A stretch of 64,000 nucleotides of DNA from Bin18 sp965242795 (GTDB taxonomy: Bacteria; Desulfobacterota; Binatia; Bin18), in contig OZ251505.1 in assembly GCA_965242795.1 (NCBI GenBank), positions 496,001 through 560,000 of the forward strand, given 5' to 3'. A program made the translations under genes and the position numbers. A model generated the notes under the pieces. It was not told where the DNA came from, made no database searches, and saw only the letters and a list, made by a program, of their open reading frames with translations. Positions 8,557 through 17,383 of the stretch are shown here, piece by piece (position 1 is the first letter of the stretch; each line of letters opens with the position of its first letter).

Positions 8557-10650
8557 CTATTGTCGGAGACCGGACAGGACCGCGTCAAGCGGCCGGTCGA
8601 CCGCGTGCATGACGTAGTTGCGGTGCGCGTCGCACGCCACCCGATAGCCCGGCGGCACGAGGAGCGTGGTATGCGTCTGCTCGATGAGTGCCGGGCCAGT
8701 CTGTGCGAAGCCGGGCGCGAACGCCTCCCCGTCGTAGATGGGAACCCGTGTCGTCATCCCGGCCAGACGCACCCGCCGTTCGCCTTTCAGCGCCGCGGCC
8801 GGGTCTTCGGGACCGAGCGGCTGCGTCGGAAAGCGCGGCGGATCGGTCAGGCCGCGCGCCTTCAGCCGGACGTTGATCGTCTCGATCTCCGCGTCCGGCA
8901 TGGCGTAGCCGTACAGGTCGGCGTGCAGGCGGTGGAAGCACGCCGCGGCCGCAGCGAGGTCCGCGGGGGCGAGCCGCGGCGAGATCGGGACCGCGACCTC
9001 GTGGAACTGCCCCACGTAGCGCACGTCGAGTGCGGCTTCGAGCCGAACCCGGTCGGCGGGAACCCCTTCGGCGTGGAGCGTCGCACGGACGCGGTCCATC
9101 ATTTCGGACAGGATGGCGCGAACCGCGGCGGGCTCGACGTGCCGCCATTCCCGCGTCCAGGTCCGCACGTCATCGTGCTGCAAGTCCGAGAGCAGCATGC
9201 CGACCGCACAGAATACCGACGACTGCCGCGGGACGACGACCAGCGGCACCTCCAGTTCGCGGGCCAACATGCCGGCGTGCAGCGGTCCGGCGCCGCCGGC
9301 CACGACGAGAGCGAACTCGCGCGGGTCGTGGCCGCGCTCGACCGACGCCACGCGCAGGGCCGCGGCCATGTTGGCGTTGACGAGCCGATAGATGCCCTCG
9401 GCCGCTTCGAGCGCCGTCAGGCCGAGCGGTTCGGCAATGCTGCGGACGATGACCCGTTCCGCGGCCGCGGCGTCCAGCGCGACCTCCCCGCCCAGCAGCC
9501 CGTTCGGGTCGAGATAGCCCAGGACCAGGTCGGCGTCGGTAACGGTCGGCGCGGTGCCGCCGTGGCCGTAGCAGACCGGTCCGGGCCGGGCGCCCGCGCT
9601 CTGCGGGCCGACGCGCAGCATGCCGCCGGCGTCGATCCAGGCGATGCTCCCGCCGCCGGCGCCGATGGTGTGAATGTCCAGGATGGGCAAGGCCAGCCGG
9701 TGGCCGGCGATGGACCCCTCGGTAGTCGTCGCAGGCTGGCCGGCGTGGATCAGGCACACGTCGAAACTCGTGCCGCCCATGTCCACGGTCAGCACGTTGC
9801 GCAGCCCGTGCGTGGCTCCGTAGAAGACGCCGGCCGTAGCGCCGCCGGCCGGGCCGGACAACAGCGTGTTGGCCGCAAAGCGCGCCGTGAGCTCGGGCGA
9901 CATCACGCCGCCGTTCGACTGCATGATGAGCAGTACCCCGCGGAAGCCCGCGTCATCCAGACGGCGCACGAGGTTGTCGAGATAACGCGCCAGCGGCGGC
10001 CCGACCGCGGCGTTCAGCACCGTGGTCGAGTGGCGTTCGTACGCCCGAATCTGGGGCAGCACCTCGGACGACAACGAGACGTACACGTCGGGCAGCGCTT
10101 CGCGGAGGATGCGCCCGGTGTGCTGCTCGTGCGCGGGGTCGAGAAACGACCAGAGATAACTCACCGCCACGGCCTCGACCGCGTCCGACCGCAGCCGCTC
10201 CACCGCGACGTGGACGTCGGCTTCATTCAGCGGGACGACGGCTTCGCCTTCGACGTTGACGCGCTCTTCGATCGGATGGATACGCCGCCGGGGCACCAGC
10301 GGGTCGGGCGGGCGCTGTTTGGCGTCGTACTGCCGGTCGCGCAGCCCCCGCCGCATGTTGAGCAGGTCGCGGAACCCCTTGGTGGTCAGCAGCGCCGTCT
10401 TGGCCACCCCGCCGGTCAGCACCGCGTTGGTGGTGATGGTCGTCCCGTGCACGATGCCGTGCACCCGACCGAGAAAATCCGCCAAATCGCACCCCAACGT
10501 GGCGGCGATCTGCCGCAGCCCGTGCAGCACGCCGACTTCAGGTTGCCCGGGCGTCGTCGGCGTCTTGTGGACCGAGAACGAGCCGTCCGAGCCCGTCACC
10601 CAGAAGTCGGTGAACGTGCCGCCGACGTCGATGCCGATCTTGTAGTTCAT
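8557..10650 (-). CDS. hyuA: Hydantoinase A / oxoprolinase family protein
   Basis: With the start at MNYKIGIDVGGTFTD the product is 697 residues, normal for HyuA. The DVGGTFTD phosphate-binding loop is at residues 8-15, a second VDMGGTSFDVCL motif lies in the actin-like ATPase core, and HGTTITTNAVL is the family signature. The open frame extends 16 codons further, but the family begins at 10650. A GTAGGGGC palindrome (10689-10714) separates it from the DUF35 gene upstream, yet all genes run the same way. A substrate outside classical hydantoins is possible, since a DUF35 protein and a thiolase precede it. Confidence 0.93.
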   Translation of the reverse strand: MNYKIGIDVGGTFTDFWVTGSDGSFSVHKTPTTPGQPEVGVLHGLRQIAATLGCDLADFLGRVHGIVHGTTITTNAVLTGGVAKTALLTTKGFRDLLNMRRGLRDRQYDAKQRPPDPLVPRRRIHPIEERVNVEGEAVVPLNEADVHVAVERLRSDAVEAVAVSYLWSFLDPAHEQHTGRILREALPDVYVSLSSEVLPQIRAYERHSTTVLNAAVGPPLARYLDNLVRRLDDAGFRGVLLIMQSNGGVMSPELTARFAANTLLSGPAGGATAGVFYGATHGLRNVLTVDMGGTSFDVCLIHAGQPATTTEGSIAGHRLALPILDIHTIGAGGGSIAWIDAGGMLRVGPQSAGARPGPVCYGHGGTAPTVTDADLVLGYLDPNGLLGGEVALDAAAAERVIVRSIAEPLGLTALEAAEGIYRLVNANMAAALRVASVERGHDPREFALVVAGGAGPLHAGMLARELEVPLVVVPRQSSVFCAVGMLLSDLQHDDVRTWTREWRHVEPAAVRAILSEMMDRVRATLHAEGVPADRVRLEAALDVRYVGQFHEVAVPISPRLAPADLAAAAACFHRLHADLYGYAMPDAEIETINVRLKARGLTDPPRFPTQPLGPEDPAAALKGERRVRLAGMTTRVPIYDGEAFAPGFAQTGPALIEQTHTTLLVPPGYRVACDAHRNYVMHAVDRPLDAVLSGLRQ

Positions 10651-10688
10651 ACCGGAGGGGCGCCAAGGTGGCCGGAGTGACCGAAATC

Positions 10689-10714
10689 GTAGGGGCAACC
10701 CCCTGTGGTTGCCC
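10689..10714. repeat. GTAGGGGC palindrome
   Basis: Arms GTAGGGGCAACC and GGTTGCCC enclose a short loop. It belongs to the GTAGGGGC(N)GCCCCTAC family and sits inside an apparent operon between the DUF35 gene and hyuA. Confidence 0.7.
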
Positions 10715-10729
10715 TTCCCCCGGCCACGT

Positions 10730-11203
10730 CTATCCGTCCGGCTCGGCCGTCACCGTAAACGTCGGCAGGCAACGGGCTTCGCCGTCGGGTCCTGCCCGTA
10801 CCGCTTCGGGTGCCAGCCGCACCGCGGCGCCGCGTTTCAGGCCGGCGGTCGGTGTGTCCACCAGCCGCGTGAAGATGTGGAGTTCGCCGACCCGCACGAC
10901 CGCGAAGATCGACGGCCGCGGAAACCCCGGCGGAACGCCGGTCTCCTGCACCGTGAAAACGTGCAGCGTGCCTTGCTTCGGGAGTTCCGCCCAATCCAGC
11001 CGGTCGGACAGACACACCGGACAGACGACCCGCGGCGGCCAGTGCCGGCGGTCGCAGTCTGAACAGGACGTGGTGAGCAGCCGCCCTTCTTGCAGCGCCT
11101 CGTAGAACCGCGCCACGCGGGTGTGTGCCCCGCCCTGGAGCGGAAAAGGATCGACCGCCCGAAAATAGGCGGAGGCTGGATCGTTCATACGGTCCGCGGG
11201 CAA
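10730..11203 (-). CDS. DUF35 (zinc ribbon / OB-fold) protein
   Basis: This 157-residue protein has a rubredoxin-like zinc ribbon with Cys47, Cys50, Cys61 and Cys64 (CSDC...CPVC), followed by an OB fold (residues 70-150; GTLHVFTVQETGVPPGF). DUF35 proteins pair with thiolase-superfamily enzymes. In steroid side-chain breakdown such a pair is a retro-aldolase complex. Here the thiolase gene ends 15 bases upstream on the same strand, so a physical complex is a reasonable inference. Confidence 0.9.
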   Translation of the reverse strand: MPADRMNDPASAYFRAVDPFPLQGGAHTRVARFYEALQEGRLLTTSCSDCDRRHWPPRVVCPVCLSDRLDWAELPKQGTLHVFTVQETGVPPGFPRPSIFAVVRVGELHIFTRLVDTPTAGLKRGAAVRLAPEAVRAGPDGEARCLPTFTVTAEPDG

Positions 11204-11218
11204 TGTGCGTCGCGCGAC

Positions 11219-12382
11219 TTACTCGCGACCGTAGAGCATGACCACGTGTTCGCCCATGCCGCTGTTGTTGTGGGTCAATCCGACGCGCGCATCGGGCACC
11301 TGACGTGCGCTCGCCTCCCCGCGGAGTTGCCAGAACGCTTCCGCGGCTTGCGCCACGCCGGTCGCGCCCAGCGGATGGCCGCACCCCATCAGCCCGCCGC
11401 GCGGGTTGACCACCACCGCGCCGCCGTAATCCGAACCGCCCGCGGCGGCAAACGGCCCGCCCTCGCCCTTGGCACAGAACCCCAGTTCCTCGTACGCGAT
11501 CACTTCCGCAATCGCGAAACAGTCGTGGACTTCGGCAAAGTCCACGTCGTCGGCCCGCATGCCGGCCATGCGGTAGGCGGCCGCGCCGGCCTCGTGCAGG
11601 GCCGGCCAACTGGCGTAATCGGGATCCAACCCGGCAATGGAAAACCCGTGCACCGCCTGCCCGGTGCCGATGACGAATACCGGCGCGTCGGTCAGGTCGC
11701 GGGCGCGCTCTTCGCTGGCCAGCACGACCGCGGCCGCGCCGTCGGTAATGGGCGAGCACATGAACAGGCGCAGCGGCGCGGCGATCATGCGCGAACAGAC
11801 CACCTCGTCCAACGTGACGCCCCGTTGAAAATGGGCGTGCGGGTTGTTGCGCGCATGCGTATGGTTCTTGACCGCGACCGCGGCGAGCTGGGTTTCCGTG
11901 GTGCCGTACGTGTCCATGTGCAACTGGGCGGCCAGCGCGAAGCTGGGTGGCGCGGTCAGGCCGAAGCAGGCTTCCCAATCACGGTCCACCCCGGCGCCCA
12001 TGTTGAGGATGGCCTCGCCCATGTTGGGCAGATTCAACTTTTCCACGCCCACGACCATGACCACGTCGGCCAAGCCCGCGGCGATGAACGCATACGCGTA
12101 CCGCATGCCGACCGTCCCGCTGGCGCACATGTGTTCGGTTCGGGCCGACAGCGTGCGCGGCCGAATGCCGAGGGTTTCCGCGGCGAGCGGCGCGACGTGG
12201 CTTTGAAACGCCGCCCGTTCGGGCAGCACGCTGCCGACGACCAGCCCGTCGACGTCCGCGGGGCGAAGCGCCGGCACCGACCCGAAGCATGCCCGGCCGG
12301 CCTCGGCGATCAACTCCCGAAAGCCTGCCTCGCGCACCCCGAACCGTGACAGCCCGGCCCCGACCAGAGCCACTCGACGCAT
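11219..12382 (-). CDS. Thiolase-superfamily lipid-transfer-type protein
   Basis: The 387-residue enzyme is of the SCP2/lipid-transfer thiolase type. It has the nucleophile-loop EHMCASGT with Cys86, an HDCFAIAE motif around residue 280 and GGLMGCGHPLGATG near 325. Other SCP2-type thiolases act in beta-oxidation or, with DUF35 partners, as aldolases. An AAGGAC site precedes the ATG. It is the first gene of a minus-strand set continuing through DUF35, hyuA, hyuB and the LLM oxidoreductase, so its promoter should lie in 12383-12600. Confidence 0.9.
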   Translation of the reverse strand: MRRVALVGAGLSRFGVREAGFRELIAEAGRACFGSVPALRPADVDGLVVGSVLPERAAFQSHVAPLAAETLGIRPRTLSARTEHMCASGTVGMRYAYAFIAAGLADVVMVVGVEKLNLPNMGEAILNMGAGVDRDWEACFGLTAPPSFALAAQLHMDTYGTTETQLAAVAVKNHTHARNNPHAHFQRGVTLDEVVCSRMIAAPLRLFMCSPITDGAAAVVLASEERARDLTDAPVFVIGTGQAVHGFSIAGLDPDYASWPALHEAGAAAYRMAGMRADDVDFAEVHDCFAIAEVIAYEELGFCAKGEGGPFAAAGGSDYGGAVVVNPRGGLMGCGHPLGATGVAQAAEAFWQLRGEASARQVPDARVGLTHNNSGMGEHVVMLYGRE

Positions 12383-12630
12383 GGCGGTGTCCTTTGACGG
12401 TTCCGATTCAGGAACGGCGAGGATCCGGGAGAAGTGGCCCTATGCAAGCAAAGCGATACCGGGTTTCGATATCGCCGACGGTTTTCGCAATCTCACCGAT
12501 CCTGGCGTTGATCCGATGACGTATCCGCGGCACGTAATGTATTGCACGACTTCGAGAGATACCAGTCTCGCTTTCATTTGGAAATTCCGTACTTGACGAT
12601 CCTGGAACGCCTTTGTACCGCCCGTCAGAC

Positions 12631-12770
12631 GTAGGGGCGTAAAATTTTACGCCCCTGCTACGCTCCGTGCGGGCCGAGCGGGGACTCTTAGGTGTAGGGG
12701 CGACGCATGCGTCGCCCCTACGGAAGCGTCAGGCGCTCCGAAGTGGGCAACCACAGGGGGTTGCCCCTAC
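12631..12770. repeat. Three GTAGGGGC palindromes in a row
   Basis: Three members lie at 12631-12661 (GTAGGGGCGTAAAA and its complement), 12694-12721 (a perfect 28-base palindrome centred on GCATGC) and 12745-12770 (GGGCAACC/GGTTGCCCCTAC). They occupy the 570-base gap 12383-12952, which has no gene. The 12383-12630 part shows no recognisable feature and may hold the promoter of the thiolase operon. Confidence 0.8.
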
Positions 12771-12819
12771 ACACGGGTGGGGAATGACCTACATGACGAT
12801 CTCGGGGACCTTCCCATCC

Positions 12820-12948
12820 CCAAGTTCGTTGAGCTTGCGATGTGTTGAGCTTGTCGAAACATCGAAACGAACCCCGACATCACCTCGGCCTTCGCGCCCC
12901 GCCCAGGCCCTTTGGCCCTACGACAAGCTCAGGGCGCCGTTTTCCTTG
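12820..12948. repeat. Long copy of the TTCGTTGAGCTTG repeat unit
   Basis: A nested stem-loop runs from GTTCGTTGAGC to GAAACGAAC, with an inner CGATGTGTTGAGC / TCGAAACATCG stem. A conserved tail (GACATCACCTCGGCCTTCGC) and a CGACAAGCTCAGGGC copy follow. The same composite occurs near 44005-44095 and 55715-55800, and shorter forms at 25110 and 51487. Confidence 0.75.
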
Positions 12949-12952
12949 CAAG

Positions 12953-14809
12953 TTACTCGCGCAGGTGCCGGGCGGCGTCCGGCTTCCCTGTTTGCTCGTA
13001 GAGTTGCGCCAGCCGTTCGCGTGTCTCCCTGGTCGCCGGGCTGTCGGGCGGGAGCGCCTCGGTCTGGATGCGCAGGGCGCGTTCCAGGAGCGGCACCGCT
13101 TGCGCGGTATCGCCCCGGTCGGCGTGCAACGACGCCAGGGTGCGCAGGTTCAACGCGACGTTGGGATGATTTTCGCCGAGGGACGCTTCCATGACCCCGG
13201 CCGCCTGTTCGTACAGCGGCAGCAGGGCGGCGTAGTCGCCCGTCGTTCGCAGCAGGTCGGTGATGCCGCTGAGGGTCGTCGCCAAGTTGTTCAGGCTGAC
13301 CGCGATGTCGTGTTGTCCCGGTTGCAGCGCCGCGGTCTCGACCGCCAGCGCCTCTTCGTAATAACGCCGCGACGCCGGCGCGTCGCACGCGTCTTTCAGA
13401 AACAGCGCGAATTGGTTCAGGCTGGTCGCCACATTCGGGTGCGTGTCGCCCAGCGCGGTCTTCATCACGGCGATGGACCGCTCGAACAGTGGCCGCGCCG
13501 CCGCGAAATCGCCGTTCTGATGATGCAGGGACGCGAGGTTGTTGAGGCTCACCGCCACGTTGGGATGCACCGGACCGTAGGCGGTTTCGGTAATCGCGAG
13601 CGCCCGTTCGTACAGCGGAAGCGGGCGTTCGTTGTCGCCACCTTCGCGCAGCGCGAGCGCCATGTTGTTGAGGTTCATGGCGACGGTCGGATGGTGCGGG
13701 CCGAGCGCGGTTTCGTTGATGGCGATCACGCGCTCGTACACTTCGGCCGCCGCGGCGTAATCGCGGACCTGATACAGCAGCGAGGCCAGATTGTTCAGGC
13801 TGGTCGCCACGTCCGGGTGGCCCGGCCCGTAGGCGTTCGCATACACGTCCGCGGCCCGCTCGAACAACGGACGCGCCGCGGCGAAGTCGCCCGTCTGATA
13901 CAGCGCCGACCCGAGATTGTTCAGGCTCGCCGCCACGTCCGGGTGGTCCGATCCGAGCGCGGCCTCGCGGATGGCGAGCGCCCGACGCTGGAGCTTCTGC
14001 GCCTCCGCATAGTCGCCCGTCTCTTTCGCCAACAGGCCCAGCCGGGTCAGGTCTTCGGCGACGATCGGATGGTCGGGGCCGGAGGTTCGTTCGTGAATGG
14101 CGAGCACGCGTTGGAACAGGTCGCGGGCGTCGGCGTAGTGTTTGGTCGCTACCAGCAGTTCGCCCAACTCGATCGTGCTCAGCGCCGTCGCCGGATGTTC
14201 GTCACCGAGCCGGTCCCGCTGAATGGCGAGCGCCCGCTCGTAGCGGGGCCGCGCGTCGGCGTACCGCTTCTGCTCTTTGTACAGATTCGCCAGATTGCCG
14301 AGGCTGACCGCTACTGCAGGATGCGCGACGCCATAGGCCGTTTCGGTGATGGACAACGCCCGTTCGAGTAACGTCAGCGCGGCGTCGAATTGCTGTCGGT
14401 CCTGCAGAACGTGGGCGAGATTGGTCAGGCTGCGGACGACACCCGGATGGGTTGTGCCGATGGCGCGCTCGTCTATCGCCAGCGCACGCCGCAACAGCGT
14501 TTCCGCCTCGGCGTATTCGCCGATCTGCTGGTAGAGCAAGGCCAAGTTGTTGAGGCTCTGGGAAACGAGCGGATGGTCGGGGCCGGCCAGCGCTTCGGTC
14601 CGCGTCAGCAACTCGCGCGCGACCGGAATGGCTTCCTTGAATTTGCCCGCGGCGTGGAGCGCGCGGGCGTGTTCCGCAAGACGTTCGAGGGGGGCAGCGG
14701 TCGGGTTTTCTTCGCCGAAGACGACTGAGAGTGAACCGAAAACGCAGAGAAGGACCGAAATGATGAAGACCCGGACGAAATTGATGACGATAGGGGAGAA
14801 CTTGGACAT
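12953..14809 (-). CDS. Exported TPR-repeat (kinesin light chain-type) protein
   Basis: The 618-residue protein begins with a signal peptide (residues 1-32, hydrophobic run VFIISVLLCVFGSLSVVFG). About 13-14 tandem TPR units of 42 residues fill the rest. The consensus reads NNLA.LY...GDYA.A..L.ERALAI.E.ALG..HP.VA.SL, the kinesin light chain/TPR_12 class. The unit near residues 460-475 contains a few extra residues. Such solenoids mediate protein-protein contacts, and no enzyme domain is present. It is the last gene of the minus-strand envelope cluster. No good ribosome site precedes the ATG, so the exact start is uncertain. Confidence 0.88.
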   Translation of the reverse strand: MSKFSPIVINFVRVFIISVLLCVFGSLSVVFGEENPTAAPLERLAEHARALHAAGKFKEAIPVARELLTRTEALAGPDHPLVSQSLNNLALLYQQIGEYAEAETLLRRALAIDERAIGTTHPGVVRSLTNLAHVLQDRQQFDAALTLLERALSITETAYGVAHPAVAVSLGNLANLYKEQKRYADARPRYERALAIQRDRLGDEHPATALSTIELGELLVATKHYADARDLFQRVLAIHERTSGPDHPIVAEDLTRLGLLAKETGDYAEAQKLQRRALAIREAALGSDHPDVAASLNNLGSALYQTGDFAAARPLFERAADVYANAYGPGHPDVATSLNNLASLLYQVRDYAAAAEVYERVIAINETALGPHHPTVAMNLNNMALALREGGDNERPLPLYERALAITETAYGPVHPNVAVSLNNLASLHHQNGDFAAARPLFERSIAVMKTALGDTHPNVATSLNQFALFLKDACDAPASRRYYEEALAVETAALQPGQHDIAVSLNNLATTLSGITDLLRTTGDYAALLPLYEQAAGVMEASLGENHPNVALNLRTLASLHADRGDTAQAVPLLERALRIQTEALPPDSPATRETRERLAQLYEQTGKPDAARHLRE

Positions 14810-14878
14810 GCGAAGGAGGAACGTCGGATTACGCTTCGCTAATCCGACCTACGGGAGGATGGGAGGGAGCGGCTTCGG

Positions 14879-15115
14879 CTACGGAAGGAGCTTCATGAGC
14901 GTGACGACCAAACCGACGGTCACGCCTGTGGTCACCAGCGCCGTCTTGTGCATCTCCGCCCGTAATTCCGCAATGTCCGTCTTCAATACGGCAATGTCCT
15001 GCTTGGTCGCCAACTGCTCGGTAAGCGGGACGGATTGCGCCGCGGCACGCGCCTTTTGTTCGGACGCGCCGGCTTCGATGAGCGCGTCGTAGATCTCCGT
15101 CACCATGATGCTCAT
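14879..15115 (-). CDS. DUF1640/CCDC90-like small coiled-coil membrane protein
   Basis: The 78-residue protein has an N-terminal helix (YDALIEAGASEQKARAAAQ), a coiled coil starting ATKQDIAVLKTDIAELRAEM, and a C-terminal transmembrane segment (VTTGVTVGLVVTLM). This is the layout of small DUF1640 proteins. A relative with the same order lies at 57411-57710. Its ATG overlaps the stop of the upstream gene in an ATGA quartet, implying translational coupling. Confidence 0.8.
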   Translation of the reverse strand: MSIMVTEIYDALIEAGASEQKARAAAQSVPLTEQLATKQDIAVLKTDIAELRAEMHKTALVTTGVTVGLVVTLMKLLP

Positions 15116-15702
15116 GAGCCGCTCTCCCGGGGCGTCACCTCGTCAGGGGACGATACCACGGCATCGGAAGGCTTGCGATACGTTTCCGCGACGTCGAACG
15201 AGCCGCGCAGCGAATAGACGTCGTCTTTGAACATCGGCAAATGCGAGTAGTACGCGCGATGATAATAACAGCCCAACCCCTCGCCGGGCTCGGCCGTGTT
15301 CTCCTCGAAGACGATGTCCGCGGGCGCGGCGTCTGACTGCACGTCGTCGTTGGAGGAGACCGTGGCGTTCTGTCGAGTGGGGGTCGGTGCGTTCGTTGCG
15401 GCCACGGCCTGTTCGTGGCCGGAGCGCAGCCCGGGAACGCGGGCGTCTCGCCCGCCTACCGTTGCGGCGACGGCCTGCTCGCCGTCCGAGCGAGGCTGCG
15501 TCGCTCGTGGCCGAGAGGACGATACCGCGGACGGATTCTCGAACTTGTCGAGCCAGCCGTAGTATTGCGCCGGGTGCTCCGCAGTGCGGGTCGGCGTGGC
15601 AGACTCGGCTTGTGAGCCATCGTCGGCCGAAGGCGCGCCGTGCACCAGGACCAGCCCTGCCGCCAGCGCAGCACAGACCACTTTTCGCATTGTGCGTCGC
15701 AT
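15112..15702 (-). CDS. Exported protein with a DUF1329-like fragment
   Basis: This 196-residue product has a signal peptide (about residues 6-26, cleavage near PSADD), a low-complexity middle (residues 55-120) and near residues 143-166 a block LG.YYH.AYYS.LPMF.D..Y.L. The block matches LGTFYHKAYHSQLPMF in the DUF1329 protein encoded just upstream. The middle contains EQAVAAT twice and is partly encoded by a G/C-rich repeat. I read it as a decayed or shortened DUF1329 paralogue, though the coupled start of the next gene suggests it is still translated. It is too short for a full DUF1329 fold. Confidence 0.65.
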   Translation of the reverse strand: MRRTMRKVVCAALAAGLVLVHGAPSADDGSQAESATPTRTAEHPAQYYGWLDKFENPSAVSSSRPRATQPRSDGEQAVAATVGGRDARVPGLRSGHEQAVAATNAPTPTRQNATVSSNDDVQSDAAPADIVFEENTAEPGEGLGCYYHRAYYSHLPMFKDDVYSLRGSFDVAETYRKPSDAVVSSPDEVTPRESGS

Positions 15703-15774
15703 GGGCGGCGCCCCCTCCGCAAACGACGAGGGGGAGCAGATGTCTGCTCCCCCTCGGGTGTCCGGTGTTGCGCC

Positions 15775-17213
15775 CTAGCGGTGCAACTCGGTGAGTCGGT
15801 TCAGGTCGTACAACCCGTTGATGAAGTCGATCGAGAAGTCGGGCAGACCCCCGCCGTACTCACGCCACAGGTTGCCGCGGCCGTTCTGGATGTCCACCGT
15901 GTCCACGTTGCGCCAGTGAATCGCCCCGCGGTCGGCGTTCATGAACTGATACCGCTTCGAGTCGTCGGACCACTGGTAGCCCCACTGCCACAGCTTCCAC
16001 AGCTTGCCTTTGCGGTCGAAAGCGATGTGGTTCCAGGTCTCCCAGGTTTCCGGGTCGATCGCCATGACGGCGCTCTTGTACGGGTGGCGCGGGTCCTCGG
16101 AATCCGCTCGACGACGAACAAGTCGCGAACCTGCCACACGTCGATGTTGAGCCAGCCGTCCGGGCCGCCGTAGCGCACGCCGTCGTCGTCCCACTTGGTC
16201 TTGGCGTGCACGGTGAGGAACTTCTTCGTGCCCCAGAACTTCCAGTCCCACTCCAGCGGGCGGCCGGAGAAGCCGTAGAAGTCTTCCAGGGTATGCTCGG
16301 TGCCCATCAGCGAGTCGGACTTCACCTCCGCGGAGATCCGCCGCACGCGCCGCAGGCTCGGCACATACGCCCAGCCGTCGTCGGTGCGCCGCGGGTCAAT
16401 GTAGCGGGCGATGATGAACGCGGTGCCGCGCACGTCGTACGGCTCGAAGAAGCCGGTGAACTCTTTCCAGTGAATGGTGCCGGCGTCCTCGTTCTCGGGC
16501 AGGTTGTAGTTGTTGTCCGGGAACATCGGCAACTGCGAGTGGTACGCCTTGTGGTAGAACGTGCCCAGGCTACGCTCGTACGTGCCGCCACCGCCGTAGA
16601 TTTCCTCGGTGTTGTAGTCCCAGTCCGTGTCGAGATCGACCTCGTCGCCGATCCACGCATCGGGCGGCTTGGTCGGCTCCGGCGCGGTGTGTTCGCCGCC
16701 GAAGCGCAGCCACGTGGTCAGCGCGTTGGCCACGAAATAGCCCCGCCAGTAGAACCGCTTGTCGTAGTTCCAGGCGACCTTGAGGCCGGCGGCGCCGTCG
16801 TCCGTCTCGCTCGTGATGTCGTCGTTCGAGAAGGGATAGCCGCACACGTAGTTTTCGAGCGCGCCGTCCGCGGCCAGCGTGACCTGCTTCTGGAACTTCT
16901 CGTTGCACTCCAGCACCGTCTTGTGCGGCTGGACGTGATACGTCTCCACGACCTCGATTTGGAGCGAGCCGTCGTTCCACTTTTCGTACTGCTCGAAATA
17001 GCCGGGGAACATGAACGGCTTGACGCGCGCCAAGTCGGCATGCGTGAGCGTGTCGCCGGCCTGGAAGTCGGGCTCGGCGTCCTTGTTCTCCTGGAACCAC
17101 TGTTCGAACGTGTCGCGCGTGTACGTCGTCGGGTCGCCGCTCTGCGCCGACACGGCCTGCGTCCAGATCAGGCCGAACGCGGCAAAGATCGAAACCATCA
17201 CGAATCGCTTCAT
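15775..17213 (-). pseudogene. DUF1329 exported protein, one-base frameshift
   Basis: The reading frame from the ATG at 17213 (GGAGGG site, signal peptide MKRFVMVSIFAAFGLIW...VSA) encodes a DUF1329 protein up to about residue 368. It then shifts near 16100-16110, and the rest (EDPRHPYKSAVMAIDPETW to NRLTELHR) continues in another frame to 15775. Adding one G at ATTCCGAGGAC (minus strand) restores one protein of about 479 residues, the family's usual size. DUF1329 proteins are periplasmic and are often found with DUF1302 barrels and RND exporters, as here. It is either a recent pseudogene or a sequencing indel. Confidence 0.85.
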
Positions 17214-17337
17214 AATCCCTCCTAGTGGAGAACGTTGGATGCTCTCCTTGTAAGTGCTTCGTTTCAAGTGGGTCAATAGTCCTTCCGGGGGTATTTTTTC
17301 CGTTGCGGGCGATGCTGGATCGGCGCGGCTGGAAGAA

Positions 17338-17376
17338 GCCCCCCTCCCTAACCCTCCCCCTCAAGGGGGGAGGGAA
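17338..17376. repeat. G-rich CCCTCCCC hairpin after the DUF1302 gene
   Basis: CCCTCCCC with TCAA loop and GGGGGGAGGG form a strong stem 8 bases beyond the DUF1302 stop. It may act as a terminator, although no T run follows. Near-identical copies lie at 52146-52180 and 58681-58714. Confidence 0.65.
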
Positions 17377-17383
17377 CAGGATG

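Noticed and set aside
12383..12630. tRNA or other structured RNA in the gap before the thiolase operon and in other large gaps.
   Set aside because: I looked for cloverleaf-type pairing and the TTC-A/T loop and found none that was convincing.
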